From assembly GCA_947424995.1 (NCBI GenBank), contig CANDYO010000116.1, positions 1-6,629 on the forward strand: a DNA stretch of 6,629 nucleotides, in the 5' to 3' direction. Each line of letters begins with the position of its first letter. Position 1 is the stretch's first letter. Below are positions 1 through 5,923 of this stretch, piece by piece. The notes beneath the pieces were generated by a model. The model was not told the origin of the DNA. It was given only the letters and a program-made list of their open reading frames with translations, and did no database searches. This DNA comes from Rickettsiales bacterium (lineage in GTDB: Bacteria > Pseudomonadota > Alphaproteobacteria > Rickettsiales > CANDYO01). Position numbers and translations under genes: made by a program.

Positions 1-1725
1 GTCCTTAGTCTTTGATTTCTTTTCTAACTCATTACGAATATCAGTAAACCCACCTAAGCTTCCTTTTTTATTCATTACCTCAATAACTGAGTTGGTAAGT
101 ACGCAACGATATAAGCCTATCTCAGGATCAGAAGTATTATTTTTATCAACATTAGTTATGATACAAAGAATCGATAATACTAGATCGATAAAAGGCTCTT
201 CAAAATTTTCTTTATATTCTTGTTGATTTTCTTGCGCCTCTGACTCCTGATATAAAGAAAATGGATTGAGGCAAAATTCACCACCACCAAAATCAACGAA
301 ATCACCATCTAATAACTCACAGGTATTTTTAAAACTACGACCATCATCGATAATCACTACTTGGCCGCCATTCTTTAACAGAGAGACGCTATATTCCTGC
401 AGCCATACTGATTTCCCACGACCGGATGCTCCCACCACAATCATATTGAAATTACCGTTGATATTGTCAGCGGTTTTAAAATTATCAAAAAAGAATAACT
501 GCCCGCGACGACCAACTAATAACATCAATGGACTGTTATAATTTTGTCCATCAGCGAATACTGGCATTAAATTAATGCATGCACCTGATAATGCTTTGCT
601 AGATATTTTAAGTTGATCGAGAATCTGCCAGTTTTCACTAACGCCAAATGGCAGAGTTTGTAATAAACTATTCACGCAATCATGCTGAACTTTAGCAATA
701 TTAAACCCCAGTCTAGCAAAATGATCTTGCAGCATCTGCTGCGCAATTTCTGTATTTGTAGCTAAAATGATATGCATAACTAACTTACCCATACGTTCGC
801 CCTGACCAATACATTCACTGACATAGCGCCAATCATTATTTTCTTCTAGCATTTTAGGAAAAAACATTGGCAATTTAGAATCATTCTGCTGAGTTTTGAT
901 CATTCGATGCTTATCTGCCATTCTTTGTGAACTATCCCTTGAGTTTAAGGTAAATCCTATACTGATATAAAATGGACAGGGAACGCTAAGGCCTTTATCA
1001 AAATCACCAATATAATTAATAGAATTTTCTAAATCCCAAACCGCTGGAAAACTCGTTACTTCAAAAACACTATAGCTATGGTTACTAAAATTAACCTGGG
1101 ACTTCTCCATTTTAATATCATGATCAGACTTTAGGAACTCCCGTACATCTTGGAAAATTTCAATATTACGTTGTTTATAAATCACGTCAGATGGATTTAA
1201 AATTTCTTGGAGGAAGTTGGCTAAATCCTTGTTGTTTAATATATATGCATCACTATTAATCCCCTTAAGCCCTTGAATGAATTTATCTTGTAGGGCCTTT
1301 AAGCTTAGAGTAACTACTAACTCCGTAGAATCTGCATGCCCTTTAGGAATTGAAAAACAAAAATAAAGCTCATAGTCACGAACAGCTAAATTACTCTGAT
1401 TTCCTAAGGCGCTGTTTTTAAAAAAATCTACCCGAGCCTTAGACATTTTTTGGAATATTTGGTCTTTACTATTATTCTTATGCCAAAATTCCAGTAGATT
1501 AGCAATCCTAGGGGATGCATAGTTAATTACTTGGCATGTACAATCAACAGGCAGATCATTAGTAACTAGACTTCGAAATGCCTGCTTAGCTGCTTCATTC
1601 ATTCCAGAAAAATGACCAACTCTTAAGACAAAACCCATTGTCTTTTGATTATCAAAAATAGAGTTTTTTGCATCAAAGCCTCTGTAGGGCAAGAAATCTA
1701 AAAGACTTAAATTAGCTGGAGCCAT
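1..1725 (-). CDS. traC: TraC, F-type T4SS VirB4-family ATPase (C-terminus beyond window edge)
   Basis: This frame is open for 575 codons from the ATG at 1725 to the window edge, so the 3' part is missing; F TraC is about 875 residues. TraC is the cytoplasmic, inner-membrane-associated ATPase that powers pilus assembly and substrate transfer. The N-terminal TraC domain spans about residues 15-300. The segment LMLLVGRRGQLFFFDNF (about 400-416) leads into the P-loop GASGRGKS (432-439), a Walker A motif with K438 and S439. It is followed by VVIIDDGRSF (456-465), which matches the family pattern after the P-loop. The Walker B region should lie outside the window. The ATG overlaps the traV stop by one base (TAATG), and AGGAGAT lies about 7 bases upstream, which supports this start and implies translational coupling. 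The identification is from motifs and gene order. No internal stop or frameshift was found when the whole stretch was translated. Confidence 0.95.
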   Translation of the reverse strand, partial: MAPANLSLLDFLPYRGFDAKNSIFDNQKTMGFVLRVGHFSGMNEAAKQAFRSLVTNDLPVDCTCQVINYASPRIANLLEFWHKNNSKDQIFQKMSKARVDFFKNSALGNQSNLAVRDYELYFCFSIPKGHADSTELVVTLSLKALQDKFIQGLKGINSDAYILNNKDLANFLQEILNPSDVIYKQRNIEIFQDVREFLKSDHDIKMEKSQVNFSNHSYSVFEVTSFPAVWDLENSINYIGDFDKGLSVPCPFYISIGFTLNSRDSSQRMADKHRMIKTQQNDSKLPMFFPKMLEENNDWRYVSECIGQGERMGKLVMHIILATNTEIAQQMLQDHFARLGFNIAKVQHDCVNSLLQTLPFGVSENWQILDQLKISSKALSGACINLMPVFADGQNYNSPLMLLVGRRGQLFFFDNFKTADNINGNFNMIVVGASGRGKSVWLQEYSVSLLKNGGQVVIIDDGRSFKNTCELLDGDFVDFGGGEFCLNPFSLYQESEAQENQQEYKENFEEPFIDLVLSILCIITNVDKNNTSDPEIGLYRCVLTNSVIEVMNKKGSLGGFTDIRNELEKKSKTKD

Positions 1726-1952
1726 TAATAAATCTCCTCTTCCTCAAAACGATTCTCACTCTGCTTAATCAAGACCTTCTTCTGTTGCTTTTCGCCAGTA
1801 TTGAGTAGAATTTGCTTGCGAGCGACCTCATCAGCATATTCGAGAGAACTACAACCAATACCTTTAACCTTAGGACAATCCCAGGTACTTTTATAGCCTG
1901 TGCAGCTTGATAGCATTAAAGCAATCAATATGAATCTACTTAGATTTCTCAT
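1725..1952 (-). CDS. traV: TraV, short outer-membrane lipoprotein of the F-type core complex
   Basis: This encodes 75 residues. An N-terminal lipoprotein signal ends in a lipobox LSSC with the lipidated cysteine at residue 17. Two further cysteines follow at 26 and 34 in the pattern CPKVKGIGC, typical of the TraV N-terminus. In F-type systems TraV is the VirB7-like lipoprotein that anchors the TraK-TraB core in the outer membrane. F TraV is 171 residues, so this protein lacks the usual long C-terminal part; its tail is instead charged and ends in EEEEIY. The stop overlaps the traC start by one base and the start overlaps traB by 17 bases, so the short length looks native rather than a late frameshift, although an older truncation is possible. 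GGAGG lies about 9 bases before the ATG, inside the end of traB. The assignment rests on the lipobox, the cysteine pattern and position between traB and traC. Confidence 0.85.
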   Translation of the reverse strand: MRNLSRFILIALMLSSCTGYKSTWDCPKVKGIGCSSLEYADEVARKQILLNTGEKQQKKVLIKQSENRFEEEEIY

Positions 1953-3147
1953 CGTCTAAATCCTCCTTCAAACTAAAACCTTCAATGAAGACAATATTGA
2001 CCTCAACGCCTTCATTAACTGATATTACTGGTTGATATTGCTCAGCTCGTTTAATGAAGAATTCAGCTAAACTATTACTTCCATTGCTCAAACCAGAACC
2101 AAGTCCACCATTCATAATACTTTTAATTTTTTGTTGATCAGTTTGAGTGTTGCCAAGCAAACTTTGTTGAGGTTGACTAAACTGAGCTACTCCATTGCCA
2201 AAGCCTGAAGCAATACCAGCGACAAAGCTTTTTAAGACCATATCACCTTCACGCGAAACGATCTCACCTCTAACTCCGGTTTTACCAAGAGAAGAGACAT
2301 AAGCTTTAACTGGTATTTCAATGAAGTTATTAGCATCCTTCGCGCAGCTCATAAGCACTCCATCTAGATAGACTTTTTCACTCGAGATATCACCAACCGC
2401 TCTAAGCGACATTTGGCAGCCAATCAATTTATTGGTTTTGAGATATTTACCGCCAAAGCCAGCTGAAACCACTTCTCCTGTTATACGAAGAAGCGCGCTA
2501 CGAGGATTTGCTTCAGCGCTCATGCCGACTCCAGCATCAACTCCAGAAATGAGCTTTCCTTGCGCATAACTATTAGCAGGAATATATTCACCGAGTTTAA
2601 GAGCTTTTTTCTTCAGTCTAAAAGACTTACTCTCAATACTTGCTTCAGTTTTCTTTTTTTCATCTATCTTAACTTTGGCTATTTCTTCAGCTAATTTTTG
2701 CTCATATTTTGCTTCCAACGTATTGCTTAAATTAAGAATAACATTCTCCATTTCGGCCTTACTAACTTTATCAGCTTCAAGCTGTTGGTTGATGGTCTTC
2801 TGAGTATTTTCTATACTTGTTTGCTTGTTTTTAAGCTCATCTAGTTCTTTGCCTTCAATTTCAGTCCAGAGTAATTCATTGCTAGTACCTTGAGCTAATT
2901 CCTCAAGCCCAGGAGAAGTTTTTAGTTTTTTCTTGTCTTCTAATTTAGTGACCTCTGGATACTTGAGGTTCTTGAGCGTATCACCGCTATTTTGCACTAA
3001 GTAACAAATAAGCAAGAACAGCGAAGTGACGAAGGCTCCTAAGCGTAGATGCTTCTTACGTACCATTGCTGGCTCACTATCGTCAGCTATAAAATATTGT
3101 TTCCATCGCTCTTTAATTTTTTCTATTGGGGCAAATAATCTTTTCAT
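1936..3147 (-). CDS. traB: TraB, VirB10-like core complex protein spanning the periplasm
   Basis: This encodes 403 residues (F TraB is 475). A short cytoplasmic basic N-terminus precedes one transmembrane segment at about 36-52. A charged, heptad-like region at about 95-170 is probably coiled coil. The C-terminal VirB10-like beta domain starts near residue 187 with IPANSYAQGKLISGVDA. Family signatures are GDISSEKVYLDGVLMSC (252-268), then KTGVRGEIVSREG (289-301) and a glycine-rich hydrophobic stretch at 308-321. The end (about 371-390) reads YQPVISVNEGVEVNIVFIEG, as in other TraB proteins. TraB bridges the inner membrane and the TraK/TraV outer-membrane ring. No clear proline-rich linker is present; the coiled coil may provide the span. 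An AGGAAT site precedes the ATG, 16 bases after the traK stop. The gene end overlaps traV by 17 bases. Confidence 0.94.
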   Translation of the reverse strand: MKRLFAPIEKIKERWKQYFIADDSEPAMVRKKHLRLGAFVTSLFLLICYLVQNSGDTLKNLKYPEVTKLEDKKKLKTSPGLEELAQGTSNELLWTEIEGKELDELKNKQTSIENTQKTINQQLEADKVSKAEMENVILNLSNTLEAKYEQKLAEEIAKVKIDEKKKTEASIESKSFRLKKKALKLGEYIPANSYAQGKLISGVDAGVGMSAEANPRSALLRITGEVVSAGFGGKYLKTNKLIGCQMSLRAVGDISSEKVYLDGVLMSCAKDANNFIEIPVKAYVSSLGKTGVRGEIVSREGDMVLKSFVAGIASGFGNGVAQFSQPQQSLLGNTQTDQQKIKSIMNGGLGSGLSNGSNSLAEFFIKRAEQYQPVISVNEGVEVNIVFIEGFSLKEDLDDEKSK

Positions 3148-3163
3148 TTTTATAATTCCTATA

Positions 3164-3853
3164 TTAATTTTCTAGCACCTTAATTAGCACGCATTCTTCT
3201 TTCGGTAATAATTCTGTTTTAGATAAATAAACTGCTAAATATTCTGATGAAATAAAGTTCTTCAAATTTAGCTTTTGAGATTTATCACTTGAGTTTCTAA
3301 GGTGGATTTTTTCTGCAACTAACTTATTGCCATTCACTTGAGTTACTAATTTCATTTTTAAAAATTTTACTGGACTGATGAGATTCAGAGGTTTAGGAGC
3401 AATATTGTAACCAAGATATTTAGTCGGGTTTAAGGTAACCTCGATAATTTTAGCTATTCTGGTTTTAAGCTCTAGCGATACTTGATTAAAATATTCAGTT
3501 TGAGATTTATCGACCGTAGCAAATCTATGAATAAATACTTGTGTTGATGGTATATCGCTTGCTACAAGGATAATTTTGTAGGTCATCTCATCTTCAGTTT
3601 TAACAAAGAAATTGACTGGCTTTTCTGCCGTAAGTCTTAAATAAATATCCCTTCCATTTATGGCGTATTCTAGCTCTTCTGATAACGCATGTATTTCTAA
3701 AACAGGACTATCAAAAGCAAGACGAGTTATCTCTGCTTTGGATACAACTGCCTTAACTTCAGCATTATTATGCACGTTAAATTCCTGTGCATTAGCAGTT
3801 ACATTGAAAAGCATTAATATGCTAAAAAGCGCAGCTTTAATTTTTTGGTTCAT
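3164..3853 (-). CDS. traK: TraK, VirB9-like secretin-type core complex protein
   Basis: This encodes 229 residues from the ATG at 3853. An upstream TTG at 3868 is in frame, but the AGGAGAT ribosome site falls between the two, 5 bases before the ATG, so the ATG is chosen. It starts with a Sec signal peptide (MNQKIKAALFSILMLFNVTA), with likely cleavage after ANA at residue 22. The remainder is a beta-rich periplasmic protein about as long as F TraK (242). The C-terminal part, SSEYLAVYLSKTELLPKEEC followed by VLIKV, is consistent with the TraK C-terminal domain that binds TraV and TraB. TraK forms part of the outer-membrane core ring. With this start the gene overlaps traE by 17 bases, the same overlap as at two other junctions here. 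Identity rests on the signal peptide, size and the E-K-B order, with weaker motif support than for traB. Confidence 0.88.
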   Translation of the reverse strand: MNQKIKAALFSILMLFNVTANAQEFNVHNNAEVKAVVSKAEITRLAFDSPVLEIHALSEELEYAINGRDIYLRLTAEKPVNFFVKTEDEMTYKIILVASDIPSTQVFIHRFATVDKSQTEYFNQVSLELKTRIAKIIEVTLNPTKYLGYNIAPKPLNLISPVKFLKMKLVTQVNGNKLVAEKIHLRNSSDKSQKLNLKNFISSEYLAVYLSKTELLPKEECVLIKVLEN

Positions 3854-4376
3854 CTTTGATCTCCTCAAATAATTTAAGGTTTATAATTCCCGACTTGTTG
3901 GTAAAGGAGAGCAGATATTGCTTAGCTTGATTGGCAATTCTCTTGTCTGAAAGGTAAGTGTCTAAATGGCCAGATACTTTCACCGTCCATTTGTAATTGT
4001 CGTATTCATATCCTTGAATATCGCCAAAAACATAACGATAATCTCGGTTAGCGATATCATCAGCTAATTTTTTGATTTTAGATTTGAAGTCTTCATAAAA
4101 CTCATTGTCTACTTGTCTTAGCAGGCTATCCGTTACAACTGCTACATTTTCTTTTTTCATAGAAAATAATAATGAGATGATCTGATCAGCTCTGATTTTA
4201 AGCGCTGCATCATTGATATAGTTTTTACTGATGACCAACTCGGCTTCAGTAATCGGTAAGTTACGAGTGATGATTTCTTGGTTGTATAATTTCAATGCCA
4301 GTAAGCTGTTAGCAATTATCATCACAGCGCTACTTGCCAATAAAATATTTCTTTGTAATTTAAGATTTGTCAGCAT
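3837..4376 (-). CDS. traE: TraE, VirB5/VirB8-class inner-membrane pilus assembly protein
   Basis: This encodes 179 residues (F TraE is 188). A short N-terminus is followed by one membrane anchor at about 10-30 (ILLASSAVMIIANSLLALKL), then a periplasmic domain. The segment YKWTVKVSGHLDTYLSDKRI (about 128-147) matches the beta-rich TraE pattern of a W-V-G core followed by a conserved helix. TraE is needed for F pilus assembly and is considered VirB8-like in position and fold. The ATG lies inside the end of traL with a 17-base overlap and only a weak purine-rich site (GGAA) ahead of it, so translation probably depends on coupling to traL. The stop lies inside the start of traK. Confidence 0.9.
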   Translation of the reverse strand: MLTNLKLQRNILLASSAVMIIANSLLALKLYNQEIITRNLPITEAELVISKNYINDAALKIRADQIISLLFSMKKENVAVVTDSLLRQVDNEFYEDFKSKIKKLADDIANRDYRYVFGDIQGYEYDNYKWTVKVSGHLDTYLSDKRIANQAKQYLLSFTNKSGIINLKLFEEIKDEPKN

Positions 4377-4662
4377 TTTTAAATTCCATATTCATTTTTC
4401 TTTGATGTCCTTGCACGCCTTTGATAAAGTTCATTTCGCAGGGTAAGTACCAATAGATCATTCTGATTATTTTTCTGATGATTGATCTACTGCGAAAGCG
4501 GCCAAAAATATTAGCTGCAAATATCCCTAAGGGAATTCCATAAAGTCCTTTATCGAACATCATCAAACTCCCCCAGACCATCATGAATACAATAAGCGTA
4601 TCCATTGGTATCCCAAGGCAACGAAAGCTATTATCTAAAGTTCTTGGAATGCGATAATTCAT
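4360..4662 (-). CDS. traL: TraL, small inner-membrane pilus assembly protein
   Basis: This encodes 100 residues, close to the 91 of F TraL. The N-terminus NYRIPRTLDNSFRCLGIPMD fits the TraL pattern IPR-LD. Two hydrophobic segments follow (about 20-36 and 39-53), then a basic stretch and the family motif YWYLP at about 70-74. TraL is the VirB3-like membrane partner of TraC and is needed early in F pilus assembly. The ATG follows the traA stop by only 2 bases, so it is probably translated by coupling with traA. The C-terminal tail is about 10 residues longer than in F, and its last codons overlap traE by 17 bases. Confidence 0.93.
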   Translation of the reverse strand: MNYRIPRTLDNSFRCLGIPMDTLIVFMMVWGSLMMFDKGLYGIPLGIFAANIFGRFRSRSIIRKIIRMIYWYLPCEMNFIKGVQGHQRKMNMEFKNADKS

Positions 4663-4664
4663 AA

Positions 4665-4973
4665 TTAAAACATCATATTAACTAGAGAATTAGATGATGA
4701 GAGCAGTAATCCAGTTCCCATTGCGCCTAAGATATATTTAGTTGGAAAGCCTGCTACTCCCATAATTCCTGCCATTGCAAAGCAGATAAAGGTAATGAGC
4801 TTACCTGCTGTTCCACCGATCCAACCAGTTACTTTGGTATGAATATCAGCGAAAGCGTCGACCGCGAATGAAAGTTCAGGTAGCAATATAGCGGCACTTG
4901 CAATGCTAGATATTGCTAAGTATTGTGTAGTTTTTTCTGTAGTAATATTTTTTATTAATTTAGAAAGTTTCAT
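4665..4973 (-). CDS. traA: TraA, F-type propilin
   Basis: This encodes 102 residues (F propilin is 121). A long leader with a basic N-terminus ends in a hydrophobic stretch and an ELSFA/VDAF junction, a likely leader-peptidase site after A37. The predicted mature pilin is 65 residues, near the 70 of F pilin. It has a polar N-terminal part, then two hydrophobic helices (about 58-76 and 81-96) separated by a short loop (GFPTKY), as in F pilins. TraA subunits are inserted in the inner membrane and assembled into the conjugative pilus with phospholipid. AGGAGAT lies 5 bases before the ATG, the strongest site of the cluster and fitting for the most abundant product. The position directly before traL matches F. 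The sequence of pilins is weakly conserved, so the call relies on topology, size and location. Confidence 0.88.
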   Translation of the reverse strand: MKLSKLIKNITTEKTTQYLAISSIASAAILLPELSFAVDAFADIHTKVTGWIGGTAGKLITFICFAMAGIMGVAGFPTKYILGAMGTGLLLSSSNSLVNMMF

Positions 4974-5000
4974 TTTTTATCTCCTGTCTTGGTCTGATAT

Positions 5001-5561
5001 TTATTGATTATCTAGGCTGTTATTGGCATCTCTCTCGCTTACCTCAATTAATGCTCTTAATTTATTTAATTTAGATAGCCTTTTGTAGAAATGAATATTA
5101 ATTGACTGACGCAATAGTCCAGCTTTAGGGAAATACTCATTACCACCCTCATAACGATATTCATTACAAACCTGCTGAATTAGATCGAAAGGAAAACCAT
5201 GCAAATCATCCAGATAGTCATGGATTAAAATCTCATTTTCACTCTCGCTCATCAATTGACCTGGAAAATGCACTCTAAGTCTTCCTAAAACTGCTAAAAT
5301 TTGCTCTGGTTTGGCTGGACTTAAAGAGCTTTGTAGTATTTTAGCCCAATTGACTATCATCTTATAAATCGTAGAATTAAAAGGAATAACTGGTATAGGA
5401 TTGAATCTGTACGTAGACCTATTAATTAACTTCTCGCTCCAATCCACTCCGCTTAAATTTATCAAGCGCTCTAATTCCTCCGGTAATGAATCGTTCAAAG
5501 CCGGTTGTCTGTCTACATGTGTTAATTGATTTTTTATTGGTTTTATTTTGATAATGGTCAT
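5001..5561 (-). CDS. Phage-type helicase-loader-like replication protein (P-like)
   Basis: This encodes 186 residues from the ATG at 5561, which has GGAG 9 bases upstream. An in-frame ATG at 5594 (197 residues) has no good ribosome site. The middle and C-terminal part has the pattern LGRLRVHFPGQLMSESENE, then DYLDDLHGFPFDLIQQVCNE and NEYFPKAGLLRQSI. It resembles small proteins of alphaproteobacterial phages and mobile elements in which an acidic DYxxDL segment, a P-x-D-x-I-x-x-x-C helix and an F-P-x-x-x-x-L motif follow one another. Those are often next to a replication initiator and thought to load or regulate the replicative helicase. The recognition is from memory of the pattern, so the function is inferred. 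There is no P-loop, so it is not a DnaC/DnaI-type ATPase. The gene overlaps the preceding frame by 140 bases and ends 27 bases before traA, in the same apparent operon. Confidence 0.65.
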   Translation of the reverse strand: MTIIKIKPIKNQLTHVDRQPALNDSLPEELERLINLSGVDWSEKLINRSTYRFNPIPVIPFNSTIYKMIVNWAKILQSSLSPAKPEQILAVLGRLRVHFPGQLMSESENEILIHDYLDDLHGFPFDLIQQVCNEYRYEGGNEYFPKAGLLRQSINIHFYKRLSKLNKLRALIEVSERDANNSLDNQ

Positions 5562-5895
5562 AACCTGGCTCTCCAAATTTAAGTTTTTTCTCATTAATAG
5601 AATGATTATTTTCCGAGGCTTTGCGTAGCCAGTTTCTAAAAGCAGCTACAGCATCTTTAGGTGGTTTTTTATTTGTATAGCGATGATAATCTTTAAATTT
5701 TTCTAGCTCCCATTCTACGTCAACGCTAGCGGGCAGATTCTTCTCCGCCCAATCTATGACATCTTCTGCAATAATGCTTGTTGGTCCTTTTTGAGACTTC
5801 TGAGACATGATCTCTTGCAGAATTTCTTTTGCTTCTTTGTTTTCAAAATCATCGCTTAAACCCTTTGCTCCAGATCTATCGGCAAACAAACCCAC
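5422..5895 (-). CDS. C-terminal part of a replisome-organizer protein, out of frame with its N-terminal part
   Basis: This is a 157-codon frame starting at a GTG with no visible ribosome site. The frame is actually open without a stop from 5952, across the homopolymer tract. Residues about 44-93 contain WAEKNLPASVDVEWELEKF followed by a KDYH, KKPP and AAFRNWLRKA series. This is the C-terminal domain typical of phage and plasmid replisome-organizer proteins (pattern E-F-x-x-F-x-x-Y ... W/A-x-x-F-x-x-W-L), thought to bind single-stranded DNA or partner proteins. It lacks the N-terminal DNA-binding domain, which sits in the preceding frame one base away. A one-base loss in the C11 run at 5937-5947 joins both into 347 residues (1044 bases with the stop). 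The last 50 or so residues overlap the next gene and look unlike conserved protein, so the functional C-terminus may end earlier. Confidence 0.7.
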   Translation of the reverse strand: MGLFADRSGAKGLSDDFENKEAKEILQEIMSQKSQKGPTSIIAEDVIDWAEKNLPASVDVEWELEKFKDYHRYTNKKPPKDAVAAFRNWLRKASENNHSINEKKLKFGEPGYDHYQNKTNKKSINTCRQTTGFERFITGGIRALDKFKRSGLEREVN

Positions 5896-5923
5896 TTCAT
5901 TGCTTAGGTTCTTTTTTTCTTTT

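Noticed and set aside
266..541. Plus-strand open frame of 91 codons
   Set aside because: It lies antisense to the conserved P-loop region of traC, which is a clear continuous coding frame, and its translation is low-complexity with no domain.
3854..3868. TTG start for traK giving 234 residues
   Set aside because: The AGGAGAT site overlaps the codons just after this TTG and is correctly spaced for the ATG at 3853, which also begins a proper signal peptide.
3660..4446. Plus-strand frames at 3660-3872 and 4231-4446
   Set aside because: Both are antisense to traK, traE and traL signal or membrane regions; hydrophobic runs are mirrored and no start signal is seen.
5562..5594. Upstream ATG for the loader-like gene
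   Set aside because: No ribosome site precedes it at usable distance, whereas GGAG lies 9 bases ahead of the ATG at 5561. It remains possible.
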